Below are positions 22,137 through 33,750 of a DNA stretch of 64,000 nucleotides, in pieces. This DNA is from Chloranthus sessilifolius. Taxonomy: Eukaryota > Streptophyta > Magnoliopsida > Chloranthales > Chloranthaceae. The position numbers and the translations under genes are program-made. The stretch spans positions 34,779,000 to 34,842,999 of the forward strand of contig CM037588.1 of assembly GCA_021018995.1 (NCBI GenBank), written 5' to 3'. Below the pieces are notes generated by a model. The model saw only the letters and a list, made by a program, of their open reading frames with translations. It searched no databases and was not told the origin of the DNA. Every line of letters begins with the position of its first letter. The stretch's first letter is position 1.

Positions 22137-23366
22137 ATGGAGGTGTCTTTTGGCAACATGAAAGTGAAATTGAATGTGTATGATACAGCAGGTCAACTTT
22201 ACTTGGATAGTGAGGATTGCTTTTTAATTGATGTATTTGATGAGCTTGTGAAAGAGACTTTGCCTAAGCTACTGCATTGTGATGATTTTGGTGATGTTTT
22301 TGAGCATGTGTGGAGTGAGATTGTGGAAGAGAAGACCCCCACACCCATGGATCAAGAGGTGAAAGCCTTAATTTCTGATATGGGGCCAGCAACAAGGTAT
22401 CCACCATGGAAACCTGCTGTGTTGCCTCTTCCACCACCATCAAAGGCACCTTTGTTGCCTTCTCTCATATGTCCATCTGATGTGGAGTTGGAATAGATGC
22501 CTAAGACCATGAAATATACTTTTTTGGGGGCAAACCAGAAGTTATTAGTGATCATTTTTTCCTCTCTCACTGATGAGCAAGAGGAAGAACTATTGTGTGT
22601 TTTAAAGAAGCGTAAGAAAGCAATAGGATGGACTATTGCTGGCCTTGGGGGCATTAGCCCTGTGGTGTGCATGCATAAAATCCACTTGGAAGAGGGTTCC
22701 AAACCCTTTAGAGAAATGCAGAGAAAATTGAACCCCCACATGCAAGAAGTGGTGATGAAAGAAGTGGTCAAATTGTTAGATGCTGGAGTCATCTACCCTA
22801 TTTCAGATTCTTAATGGGTGGCACCTATTCAGGTGGTCCCCAAGAAATCTGAGATAACTGTGGTGAAAACTGATTCTGGTGAGCTAGTTCCAACTAGGGA
22901 AACTACAGGTTGGAGGGTGTGTATAGACTATCGAAAGCTCAATTTGAAAACCAGAAAAGATCACTTTCCTTTGCCCTTCATTGACCAGATTTTGGATAAG
23001 CTGGCAGGCAAGGCCCTCTATTATTTTCTTGATAAATATTCAGGATATAACCAAATCCCTTTTTATCCACAAGATAAAAAGAAGACAACCTTCACATGTC
23101 CATTGGGCACCTTTGCCTATAGAAGGATGCCATTTGGATTGTGCAATGCCCCTACAACTTTCCAAAAGTGCATGTACGCTATATTTTCTAACATGATTGA
23201 TCAGTTTTTAGAGATATTCATGGATGATTTCTTTATCTTTTGGGACAATTTTAGCCAATGTCTACACTATCTCAGCCTTGTGTTGCAGAGATGTGAGGAA
23301 ACCAACTTTATTTTGAGTTGGGAAAAGAGCCATTTTATGGTCAATTAAGGCATTGTCCTTGGCCAT
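22137..23366 (+). pseudogene. E2 reverse transcriptase with N-terminal spacer
   Basis: A spacer at 22,137-22,496 starts MEVSFGNMKVKLNVY, as in A0 at 3,151. RT follows: MKYTFLGANQKLLVII, AIGWTIAGLGGISP, LNPHMQEVVMKEVVKLLDAG; after a stop at 22,813, WRVCIDYRKLN, MPFGLCNAPTTFQ and catalytic FMDDFF (block 22,818-23,348, residues 134-139). Stops at 22,495 (TAG), 22,813 (TAA) and 23,347 (TAA) disrupt it. The catalytic Asp pair is intact. Confidence 0.9.
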
Positions 23367-24163
23367 GTGGTTTCCTACAGAGGCATTGAGATAGACAAGG
23401 CTAAAATTGATTTGATTGCATATTTGCCCACACCTAAAACTATGAAACAAGTCAGATCTTTCTTGGGACATGCTAGTTTCTATAAGAGATTCATCAAGGA
23501 TTTTAGCAAGATCTCAAAACCTCTTAGTCACCTATTGTACCAAGAGGTTCCCTTTGAGTTTGATGATGAATGTCTTATGGCTTTTGAGCTTTTAGAAGGT
23601 TGTTTAACCTCTGCACCTATCCTTCAAGCACCTGATTTTTCTTCGCCATTCGAGCTGATGTGTGATGCATCAGATTTTGCTATTGGTGCAGTCTTAGGAT
23701 AAAGGAAGGATAAGGCCCCTTGTGTGATTGCTTATACAAGCAAAACTATGATTGATGCTTAGTTAAATTACACCACAACTAAGAAGGAATTGTTGGCAAT
23801 TGCCTATGCTTTGGAGAAATTTGGGTCTTATGTGTTGGGATTTAGGATTGTGGTGCTCACAGACCACTCAGCCCTGAAGTACCTTTTGTCAAAAAAGGAT
23901 GCTAAACCAAGAGTAGTCAGATGGATCCTCCTATTACAGGAGTTTGATCTTGAGATTAAGGACAAAAAGGGGGTTGAAAATGTGGTTGTAAACCACTTAT
24001 CCAGGATCCTAGCTAAGGAGTTTGATAGGCTGCCTATCAATGATTCTTTCCTAGATGAACAGTTGTTTACTAACACCACTTCTACACCTTGGTTTGCAAA
24101 CATTGTGAACTACTTGGCTGTGGGTATGATTCCCACACATTGGAACAAGGAGCTGTTCTTTTA
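23367..24163 (+). pseudogene. E2 RT connection and RNase H
   Basis: RT thumb text VRSFLGHASFYKRFIKDFSKI leads into RNase H: MCDASDFAIGAVLG (first Asp), TTKKELLAIAYALEKF (Glu), VLTDHSALKYLLSKKDAKPR (Asp), then GVENVVVNHLSRI. Stops at 23,700 (where A0 has CAA) and 23,761 (where A0 has CAG) look like C-to-T changes. It has a single RNase H, unlike B0. Confidence 0.9.
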
Positions 24164-25370
24164 ACAGATCAAACATTACATGTGGGAGGATTCATACCTG
24201 TTCAAGCATTGTCTAGACCAAGTTGTGAGGAGATGTGTCCCTTATGAGGATTTCTATAGCATACTAATCATGTGTCATGAATAGGTTTGCAGAGGCCATT
24301 TTAGTGGCAACAAGACTGCTGCCAAGGTGCTCCAAAGTAGATTTTATTGGCCCACTCTCTTCAAGAATGCATGGCAGTATTGTAAAGCTTGTGACAGATG
24401 CTAAAAAATGGGAAGTATATCCAAAAGAAACTCCATATCTCTACAGCCTATACTTATTGAACTTTTTGATATATGGGGAATAGATTTTATGGGCCCCTTT
24501 CCTTCTTCATATGGTTATAGTTTTATCCTTGTGGAAGTAGACTATGTGTCTAAATGGGTTGAAGCCATTGCCACAAGGACTAATGACCATAAGGCTATCT
24601 TAAAATTTATCAAAGAAAATATCTTCTCAAGATTTGGCACCCCTAGATCCATCATAAGTGATGGGGGTAGCCATTTTTATAACAGAAATTTTGAGAGCTT
24701 GCTTAAGAAATATTTTGTTACACATAGGATTGCAACTCCCTACCACCCCCAGATTAGTGGGCATGTTGAAATCTCAAATAGGGAGATTAAGTACATCCTA
24801 GAGAAGACAGTTAGGGAAGATGGGAAGGACTGGGCCATGAAGCTTAATGATGCATTGTGAGCATATAAGACTGCCTATAAGACCCCAATTGGCATGTCCC
24901 CTTTCAGACTGGTGTATGGCAAGGCATATCACTTGCCAGTAGAGTTAGAACATAGAGCCTATTGGGCTATTAAATCAATGAATGTCTATCTAACTTCTGC
25001 TGGCATGCACAAGAGGCTCTAGCTGTCAGAGCTAGAAGAGCTAAGATTGGAAGCATACTCCAATGCTAGGATCTACAAAGAGAAAACTAAAGCCTTCTAT
25101 GACAAGCATTTGCCGAGGAAGGAGTTCACTATTGGCAATAAGGTATGGTTGTTCAATTCTAAATTGAAAATTTTTCTAGGCAAGTTTAGATCCAGATGGG
25201 AGGGTCCTTACATCGTAGAGCATGTGTCCCCATCTGAAGCTGTTGAAATCAAGGATCTAAAAGATGGTAGGATAATGAAAGTGAATGGTCAAAGGCTCAA
25301 ACTTTTTATTGAAAATGTGGTGGACCCTGTGGTGACCATCCACCTTCAAGAACCTCCAAAATGTGACTGA
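24164..25370 (+). pseudogene. E2 integrase
   Basis: Zinc region at about 24,230-24,410 (GHFSGNKTAAKVLQSRFYWPTLF, C-D-R-C). The core at 24,408-24,960 has GIDFMGPF (first Asp), ISDGGSHF (second Asp) and [10 protein letters not shown] (Glu context). A TGA at 24,858 replaces the Trp of LWAYKT. The C-terminal domain at 25,047-25,370 has VWLFNSKLKIF, WEGPYIVEHVSP and FIENVVDPVVTIHL. A TAG near 25,020 precedes the last block. All three acidic catalytic positions appear present, but stops make it non-functional. Confidence 0.9.
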
Positions 25371-26407
25371 TTCTCAACAATGTATACTATGTATCATAAC
25401 TGTGATTTTGCTATTTTAAAATGTGTCTGGCAGTATACATATTTGTGGTAGATTTTGCTTAATGTTTGCATTTACAAATCATGAGTCAGTAGTCAGTAGA
25501 TTTGAAGCATGCGTCATCAATTCCAAAGCTGGAGAAATGAATGGGAGATGAATAGAGTTGATAAATTTGTGTGACAGATGGACTAGGAACTAATTAGAAA
25601 GCTGTTTGAACTGAAAAATGGCCTGTTGAGAGGTTTAAATTGATGTTCGATAGGTTCTGGAGGTTCTTAATATACATTTTGATAGGATCTGATACCTATC
25701 GAGAGGTTTGAGTCGATTCTCGACAGGTTCTGAAGCAGTAGATGTGAGTTTCAACAAGATCTTTTGAACCTGTCGAGATGTTGAGTTAGGATATCGAGAG
25801 CATCTGAAGGTGTGGGCTATGTTTTTGACAGGATCTGATACCTATTGAGGGTTGAATTTTTAGAATTTTAAACCTGTCGAGAGGATGTCAGTACCTCTCA
25901 ACTTGTAAAATCTGAGGCCTATGTACCTTTTGAGAGGTTCCGCCAACTCTCAACACCACATGCTCACAAGTTATCTCCTCGACAGGTTGAGGCAACCTAT
26001 CGACACCTTTCCCCCAATCCAGTTGAAACACATTTTGCATTATTTGAAACCTATCGACAAATCATTTCTGCCATTCGATAGCTTCTGTGTGCCTGCTTTG
26101 TCTCTTATATGTCGATTTCACATTTCCTTCTTCTTCCTCTCCCTCATTGGTTCAAACTCCCAGTACCTTGCCATTGCTCCAAGTGCTTCAATTTCTCGAA
26201 AGCTACATTGTGCACCTATTTGAGACTGATTTGGTGCCATGCACATCGAGATCCGAGAAACCCTAGGTTACTATTGGTAAGTTCTTCTTCAGCTCCACTC
26301 TGTGGTTTTCAAGCATTGTACTTCAATTAAAAATTTGTGGGGTTAATTTGATTGATCATTGAAGTCTGTGTGGTTGTTGAGATTGATTTTGGGGGATTGA
26401 GTGACTA
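25371..26407 (+). other. E2 non-coding region between pol and ORF2, with motif cluster
   Basis: After the end of pol comes a ~270 bp AT-rich stretch, then at about 25,630-26,085 a cluster of a dozen variants of 'cctgtcgagaggtt', in both orientations. The same motif type fills the U3 of the E2 LTR (31,580-32,130). The cluster ends about 320 bp before the ORF2 start, and AAACCCTA (telo-box) lies at about 26,257. I found no strong TATA box. Confidence 0.65.
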
Positions 26408-29308
26408 ATGGCTGACCAAGAGGATACCCTTGCTAACCTTTTCAAAGCCCCTTTCAAATCCGCCACCAAAACCACTAGGAAATCTAGTAGGCTAGCCACA
26501 CAGCCTAAGGAGAACCCATTTGCCAAAAGAAAGCTTGTCATGGATAAAGCTGTCAAATCTGACAAACCTAAGAAAGCTAAGAAATCCAAGAAGCCTAAAT
26601 CAGTGAAGAAATTGTTGAGGAGGCCCCTGAGACAATACCTAACCCTGTGCCTGAAATTCCTGAGCCTGAGCCTAACCCTGAGGAGGAACCTGAAGTCCCT
26701 GTGAACCTATCCACTCCTAATGAATTTGTGGATGCTTTAGGCCTAATCACTGAGACAAATTTTGACCTCCCCTATTTTTCTAAGGAAGAGGAGTGTAAGG
26801 ATACATTGGATTACTTGGTGAAGGCAAACCTGACACCATTGTTGACCCCATTGCAAGAGAAATCTCACCCTAGGCTGGTCAAATTGTGGCATTAGAACAT
26901 CAGGAAGAAAACCAAGCCAGGTTCAATTGAGCCTTGCCTTGAGATTTTAATTGATAGTTGGGAGCTCTTGGTGGATTACAATGAAATTGGGTTAGCATTA
27001 GGGGTCCCATTAGTTTTTAATGCCACCTATGGCCTAGCAGCACCTGAGAACGTGTGTTTTAGAGCAATGGCTAGGCAGTTGACTCAAGGCATTGTGGGGT
27101 CTGGGGAGTCATTAATGAGGAGAGATTTACATCCCCAACATGCTCTTCATTGATTCAACTCTGAGGAAGAACATATATGTCAGTGGATATTAGTAAGAGA
27201 GGAGAACCCCCATTATGGATGCCCTGTAATTTTTCTCTAAGGGCCAATTTATGAATGCTGCTCAGCTGGTATTTGAGGTAATGGTAGATGTGAATGATAA
27301 GATCAAAAGAGTACAAGCCTTGCCAGGACTACCCTCCAACAGGCTCATCATTATTTCAAAAAGATGAGGCTGTGGAGAAGGTGAGCCCTAAGGTGTTTGG
27401 GAAGAGGGCCTGGTCTGCTAGTAGGACCTTGATTGGCAAAAGCAAGAAGAAATCAGTTGAGAGTCCTGACAGAGAATCCCCTCAGGTGGCCAGCTCAGCA
27501 ACTGCACCTATGATCTCCAGCTTTGCAGCTAAAACCTCTACATCTGTCAGATCTGAGCCTCCATCCACTTCTGTTGATCCCAACTCAGTACCTCCACATG
27601 TGCCATTTACACCCATACTCATCTCCTCCACAGCTGTGCTTATGCTTGTTGTCAGCCCTGATATTGCCAGCCCCTCCTTTCCATCACCCTCTCTACCATC
27701 CAGCTAAGCTCCCCTACCTTCCATTTCAGTTTCAATTCCTCCCAGTAGCTCTGCCACCCTTTCCACCATCACCACATCCATACCTCTGTCAGCCCCTCTG
27801 ACCACAGACACCATCCTTACCTTGCCTTCATCACCCACCACATCCACCTACCAAAGAAGGTCAGCTACAACCCCTCCAGCCAGCCCATCCATCTCAGCTC
27901 TTGAACCCTTGAGCCGTGAACCATCTACATCAGGTGATCCACTTACCACTTCTCCACCATCCATACCCTTTGACAGTAACCCCATCTTCTCCTTCTCACC
28001 TACCCATACCCAAGAGCTGGACCACCTGACCACTGAGGGATATTCATCCCTAATTGACTCCATTGTGGAGGACATTGGATATGAGTATACCTCCTACCCG
28101 ACTCTCCATAATCTACCCATGTCCAGCCTGCTACAACCCCACCCTTTCAGCATGCCCCCACATCTCCCTTCCAACCCATTATCCCCATTCCACCCCTTAC
28201 CCAAGCCCAAATCCTACCTAAGGCCTCCACTCAAATCCTCTCCCTTCTGACCACCATCCTAGCTCAACTCCAAATCAACACAGCTAACCAAGCTGCCATG
28301 GCCACCTGCCTACATGCCATCCAACCAACCATAAACCCATAAACCCATAAACCATGTTACCCCATACCCCCAACCTCTTCTAATCCCTACTCCTACACCT
28401 CCTCCTTTACCCACTCCACCTCCATCTCCTTTAGCAGTGGTTTCCACTGTTGAGGTGGAACAACCAATCCCTAAACCCTCTTCCAGATATTCCTCCACCC
28501 AAACAGACCCTGAGCCTGAAAATGAACCTGCACCCCACCCTGACCTTATACCCATTATTGCCCCACCTCAAGTACTCCCCCACCTAGAACCCCAACCTAA
28601 AACCCCACCTGTCATAGTAACATCTGATGCTGCCATAAATGTGGAATACCAAATACCCACCTCCTCCAAAGCCTCCCAAACAGAAACTGAGTTTGAAGAC
28701 CCTCAGCCTTTACCCTCTTCATCCATCCCCTCTCCATTGCTGGCTGACCCTTCTTCCAGTACTGAGAAGCCTATATTACCTACCTCTTCCTTTTACATAC
28801 CTCCATACTTAACCCTCCTACATGTCATGCAAAATAACACATACCTTAAAAGGGATGCCATTAGAGGCATGGCTGACCTCAAAACCTCAATCAGGATGCC
28901 CTATGACGCGAAGATAAATAAAATGGAACGGGATTACAAAATTGAGAGGCTGAGAATATCAAAGGGCTTGAAAGAAATTTTGATTCAATTTAAAGCTGAA
29001 AAGCATACTGTAGCAATAGAGAAAATGAGAGTAGATGGACTCGAGAAAAGGTTAGCTGCCTTCAGAGAGGTCACAAAGGCCAACCGAGAACTGTATGAAA
29101 CTAGAATTGACCTTGCTGAAAAGAAGGCAAAAATACTCAAAAGGAGAGTTGCTAAAATGGCTGCCAGAGAGCCTGCATAAGCAGCTGAGATTACCCCTCT
29201 TGCCACTGCCCCTGCTACGAGGTTAGTTCTAACTGCTACTGCTTTGGAGAAAGAAAAAGGAAAAGGAGTCCAAGCCACAACTGAAACAACAAACACTTCA
29301 GATGATTA
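26408..29308 (+). pseudogene. E2 ORF2 (Athila downstream ORF)
   Basis: The N-terminus (MADQEDTLANLFKAPF...) is very Lys/Arg-rich with KKAKKSKKPK, a likely nuclear-targeting or nucleic-acid-binding tract. A middle region resembles the 'putative plant transposon protein' family seen beside Athila pol genes (YNEIGLALGVPLVFNATYG, about 26,970-27,150). A long Pro/Ser/Thr-rich stretch follows (about 27,450-28,800), then a charged, probably coiled-coil segment from NNTYLKRDAIRGMADL to EKKAKILKRRVAKMAA (about 28,835-29,170). No signal peptide or membrane span is visible, so an envelope role is not supported. Frameshifts and stops near 26,650, 26,893, 27,153, 27,706, 28,250 and 29,178 break it. Confidence 0.75.
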
Positions 29309-31240
29309 GATGATGTACATGTCTTTAGCTAGGATGCCTTTGTAATTATTTTCAATTGCATTGTACAATTCCCTGTTCTATAAATGCAAATCTTTTTGTT
29401 AGCTTTTGTCTGGTGTTTATTTGGTTTACATTAATTCTGTTAATTGTTTGTTTGGTTGTTTTTGTTGTTTGTGTGAGTTTTGTTTGCTATTGTTACTTAG
29501 CCTGTTTGTATCTAATTTTTACACCAACACCCTGCTGCACCTGTCTTTATCTTTGAATCAGTGAGGACACTATTCCTCATAGGTTTGGGGGTATGGCAAG
29601 GTATGCCAATGAATAGTAATGTAAATGCAGCTATGTTAAATAAAATTTTTGAAAACAAAGTGATTTCCCTCCTAATTTTTGAAAAAGAGAAAATTTAAAA
29701 CTGAATTCCGCTGTAACTCTAACATTGTCATGAAACAAATGTCAAGAATTTTTCAAAAAATCAATGTTTAGTGAACTTTGAAAGAGAGAAAATTATGAGG
29801 ATACCCCCAGAAATTTGATGAAAGATCATACCCAGTGAGATTTGGGCTTGAATAAAATTTCTTTGAGGAGTGTTTTGACAAATTTTTTTGCTCTAAGGAT
29901 TGATTGAATCTACCTTTGCTCACTAGAAGTTAGGCAAATCCAAGTTGAATTAGCTTGATAGTACTCAAGACATTGAAGGCATGATGTAGGGCCATCCTTT
30001 GGACAATTTGAGCCTAAAATTTTCCACGTTTGAACTGCCCTTGATACACACCATTTGAGCCTTAAAAATCCCAGTTTTTCTTTGATAAAAACCAAAAAAT
30101 TTGAACCCAAAACTCGGTTACTTGATGCAACTTGACCCTCACTCTGAGATTTCAGAAGGTAAAGGTGAAAGAGTTGAAGAAGGTAGAGCTGGTTTAATAT
30201 TTGGCTGAAGGAGAAGAAAAGCACTTTTAATGACAATTGTGTAGCAGATGTATAGCTGTGGCATTCCAACTCATAAAAAGAAAAATGGAGAAAAAAAAAA
30301 TAAATAAATAAAAGAAAAAAAAAAGAAAAAAAAAAAAGAAAAAAAAGAAAAAAGAAAAATAGAAAAGCAAAACAAAAATGTGAAAGAGAAATCACTTCAT
30401 TTGAAAATTAGAAGAAGATGAGAAGGGGGCCACTTTAAATATAAAAATATCAAAGAAGATTAAGATTGTGCTAAAATGAAGAAGGTGTGCATGTCACCTG
30501 CTTACCTTACTGATTTCTCAATTTTGAATCCCATTCTACCCTTTATTCTTTATAAACCTCACCCATAAGCCACATTACAACCCAATAAAAAGACTCTACT
30601 GATCTGAAAATTGATTGAGTTGTCATGTGGAGATGAGGATTTGTTTAATCTATGGTGAAAAAAGAGTTAGAGGCTTTCAGAAATCAGGGCAATGCCTATG
30701 CTAATGCTTGCAATCCTATTTGAAGATTGCAACTGCTCTTGAGCTGTGAGAAATGATACACCCTTCTATTCTATTTTGAGTGACAGCCCTAGTGAGACTT
30801 GGGTCTGACATTGAATTTGTTGGGGGCATTATCAAAATATAATTCTCAATTTGATGGTAAGCTCTGCATTAATTTTCATACAACATAACTTGACATGAGC
30901 TGATTGATTATGAAGGAATTACAGCAGAATTTCATATTTAAACTGTTGTGTTTCTGCTGAGAATCCTCTAAAATTGAATGAACAAGGTGTGGAATGAATT
31001 TTATTTTGCTTGAATTTTGTTTTTAACATGCTGCATTGGTATCAACTGATTCATTGGAGAAGATTATGGGTACCTTCACTGAACACCCTCAGGAGTCTCC
31101 ACTCCTCCACTAGGGATCACCTAGGGGTTTAAAAGGCTTGATACATATGCTAAATGCATCTGTGCTCCCTACCGAAGTGGCATTTTTCATTTTCAATACT
31201 TGTTTTTAATTTCTCTTTTGCTAAGGGACTAGCAGAGCTT
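29309..31240 (+). other. E2 3' non-coding region
   Basis: No protein is recognised. It is colinear with E3 57,144-59,023. A PPT-like 'aggtttgggggt' occurs at 29,581-29,592. An A-rich tract lies at 30,285-30,370. A well-conserved block at about 31,080-31,185 includes 'gggatcacctaggggttt' and matches E3 at about 58,868-58,965. Confidence 0.65.
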
Positions 31241-31253
31241 AGGTCTGAGGGTG
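31241..31253 (+). other. E2 polypurine tract
   Basis: AGGTCTGAGGGTG lies immediately 5' of the LTR TG at 31,254, the expected position of the plus-strand primer. It is slightly degraded relative to E3 (AGGTTTGGGGGTG). Confidence 0.7.
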
Positions 31254-31579
31254 TGTTGAGCAGTGAAAAATATCATTTTTCACCTCCTAACCTGACCTTT
31301 GATGGACCTTTGAGTTGACTAATAAAGATTTTTGAGCGTGTTTTATAGATAAACAATAAATTATAGTCTTAGTGCAGATAGCCTCTAAAAGTGCAGCCAT
31401 CAAGCATCCACAGAGCCTCAAAGCTATATGGCAATGACATGTGTCCATATGGGCACACATGGGAGCAAGACCAGTTGCATTCAATGAAGGTTGAACCCCT
31501 CAAGAGGTGCTGAGTGTTGGACAAATGAAGAACAGCAACCCAAAACTTTATGATAGCTGTGGAAGCCAAGGAGAAGACC

Positions 31580-32130
31580 TGTCAAGAGGTCCTGATGCTT
31601 AAAAGTCAAGCTGTCGAGAGGTTACATCAACCTTTTGAGAGGATCTGAGGGTGTACTTGAACCTGTTGAGAGGTATTGGGGTGGAAAAGCAAAACTGTCG
31701 ATAGGTTGACTCAACTTGTCGAAGTGATTTAACGCTGCAGCAGAGCAACCTGTCTAACGGTTACCCGGAGGTGCAGAAGAGGTCAAGAGGTTCAACTGAA
31801 CCTGTTGAGCAGTACACGCCAACCTGTCGATGACTTACCTGAAGCTACACCCATTCTCGCAAGGAGTGAAGCAACCTGTCGAGCACTTAAATGGAGCCGT
31901 ATAACTACTCGACAGGATGTTTTATAACTATCGAGAGGATAAATGCAGCTCAGATAGCAGATGAGATTTTATTGTCAATCTTGTCGACGAGTTCACCAGA
32001 ACTTGTCGAGAAGTGAAGCAACCTATCGAGGGCCTTCAGCAACCTATCGACATGAATACAAAGAGGACTTAGAACCTATCGAGAGGTTCCCTGAACCTCT
32101 CGACATTCGAATTTGGAACCTCTCAGTACC
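31580..32130 (+). repeat. U3 motif cluster of E2 LTR (CTGTCGAGAGG type)
   Basis: About eighteen irregularly spaced variants of 'aacctgtcgagaggtt' and its reverse complement. It ends ~250 bp upstream of the TATA box at 32,377. The same motif, not the CTCGAG or TCGCGA motifs of neighbouring elements, occurs again upstream of ORF2 at 25,630-26,085. Confidence 0.7.
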
Positions 32131-32376
32131 TTTCACAGTTGCTGCCAACTCCAGTGCTTTGTGGACACATTCCAAAGCACGTTAGAGACCCTTGGGGGTA
32201 TTTTTGGAACACAACTGGGCACGAATGGAAACCCTAACCACTTCACATGCACTTGTCCAGTCTGGACCAATCAGTGACGAACTTCTAGAAATCAGCAACA
32301 TCAGCAGCTCAGATTAATAGAATTATTCTCTTGAGCTCTGATTTGCTGAAACGGATCTGAAGGCAGAAAGGAAGAG

Positions 32377-32383
32377 TATAAAA
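32377..32383 (+). promoter_or_regulatory. Putative TATA box of E2 LTR
   Basis: TATAAAA follows the motif cluster and lies 436 bp upstream of the hairpin arm at 32,813. A telo-box AAACCCTA is at 32,229-32,236. Confidence 0.55.
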
Positions 32384-32812
32384 GCCTGAGGAACCAATAG
32401 AGCTAGGCATCCAAAAATTGAGAGAACCAGAGCCAAATCTAAATTCCATTTCCCTCCAAAAATTCCCTCTCTCTTCCCTCTTCCCCCATTCTCTCCTTAG
32501 CCAACCATGGTAGGCTAAACCTCTTTAGTAGCTAGAGTGAGGTTGAGAGCTATAAATTGAAAGGTTCAAGGCTTTGTATGGGATTGAAATGTTGCGCAGA
32601 TTACAGATCTGAGCATATTGTGTTGTAAGTTTATATTGAATCGATACATTATAGATTTTAGAGTTGATTTTAATCTATAAATCTCTTGTTTGCATTTGAT
32701 TTCCCTAGATTGAATCTCCATGTGGATACTTGAGCTTGTAGCCTTGCATCTACAACATCTCCAATAGTTTAATTATTCTAATTAAGACCCTTGAATTAGA
32801 GGAATCTCTGGG

Positions 32813-32843
32813 ATTATCTTTTCCATTCAAGTAGACAGATCAT
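32813..32843 (+). promoter_or_regulatory. Conserved leader hairpin, E2 LTR
   Basis: Arms ATTATCTTT and ACAGATCAT pair at 7 of 9 positions around a 13-nt loop that retains CCATTCAAGT. It is flanked by GCTTGTAGCC at about 32,731 and 32,905, as in the solo LTR. This is the weakest stem of the set. Confidence 0.5.
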
Positions 32844-33369
32844 AGCCTTAGGATCACTCTAATTCTCTGATCTAGGTTAAATTCTTATACCTTGCATCTG
32901 AGCTTGTAGCCAGATGAAGGATTGTTGCAAATCAGTTCCCTGCCATGCCTTTGATCTAACCAATTTTTAGTAAAAGATCAAAACCCTTAGCTGCTATTCT
33001 CTCTCTTTTGATTTTACTCTTTTTCTCCATTTCCTTAAATCTGTGTTTTAATCAGTTTTGGATCATTTGCTTTTATCTTTAATTTTCTATAGTTTTAGCA
33101 AAGTGACAACCCTAAAAAAATCTCTCCTCTTTCCTTTCTTGATTTAGTTTAAATTAGGATAAAGTGTCAGATCTGTCATAGATCTGGAGATTTATCCCAT
33201 TTTAAAGCACATTTTCCTACGGACAATCCCTTACTTACCTATTAAAGCTTGCTGCAACAGCCCTGGTTTTTACAGGACTGCTTGTTTACCTTGATCCCAT
33301 CTCTTTGTGATTGTGCCTTTTATTTTGATATTTTAACCCTTTAATAGTTATAAGGTAAGCAAGACAACA

Positions 33370-33750
33370 ATAGGTGAATGTGGAGAAATGGGGTGGATTT
33401 TGGGTGATGGTGGGTGGTGAAATGGGTGGATTTTGCATGGATGTGTAGGAAAAATGAGGTGGATTTTGGATGGATGGGGAGGGATAATGGGGTGGATTTT
33501 GGGTGATGGTGGGTGAAAAATTGGGTGCACTAAAGGGTCCGGTGACATTATATCGGGATTGGGCGGCGGAATCGGAGATGGGTATCTCCTCTATGTGGGA
33601 AGGTGATGGGGATGAAACGGAGTTGGCGGCGGAAGTTACTACCGGCCACACCATGGTTTGTAAGCGGGTAGGGTATGGATTTCTTGGGTATGGTCCAAAG
33701 ACCCTCGTTCTTCTTCCCCTACGAGATGGGGGTGGATTTAGTGATGCCAT
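33370..33750 (-). pseudogene. B3 Tat-type gag N-terminus
   Basis: The minus-strand frame starts with ATG at 33,750: MASLNPPPSRRGRRTR, then PYPTRLQTMVWPV, then a Pro-rich part with the repeated phrase TITQNPPH. It is homologous to the start of B1 gag (18,092-18,480). At 33,369 it is cut by the E2 LTR. It may be the missing N-terminal end of B0 gag. Confidence 0.75.

Larger units (their letters stand above)
20921..33369 (+). mobile_element. Athila-type LTR retrotransposon E2 (5' truncated)
   Basis: Order: gag C-terminus, aspartic protease, RT, RNase H, integrase, non-coding motif cluster, ORF2, 3' non-coding DNA, polypurine tract, 3' LTR. The 5' LTR, PBS and gag N-terminus are missing and replaced by the gag of B1. 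Its right boundary at 33,369 abuts the reverse gag start of B3. Pol is nearly complete and recognisable from end to end but carries about ten stops. Confidence 0.85.
31254..33369 (+). repeat. E2 3' LTR (Athila-type, ~2,116 bp)
   Basis: Starts TGTTGAGCAGTG and ends ...GACAACA. It follows the PPT and aligns in layout with the other Athila-type LTRs: motif cluster at about 31,580-32,130, TATA at 32,377, hairpin at 32,813-32,843. The bases after it (ATAGG) belong to the reverse gag of B3. The matching 5' LTR is absent. Confidence 0.8.

Noticed and set aside
26408..29308. Retroviral-like envelope gene
   Set aside because: No signal peptide, cleavage site or membrane anchor is visible; the position after pol is the only argument.
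29910..30395. 161-codon minus-strand frame rich in Phe/Leu (membrane protein)
   Set aside because: It is the reverse reading of an A-rich low-complexity tract (30,285-30,370) in the E2 3' non-coding region.
31580..32130. CRISPR-like array of short repeats
   Set aside because: Motif copies are degenerate, in both orientations and irregularly spaced, without uniform spacers, and lie inside a plant LTR.
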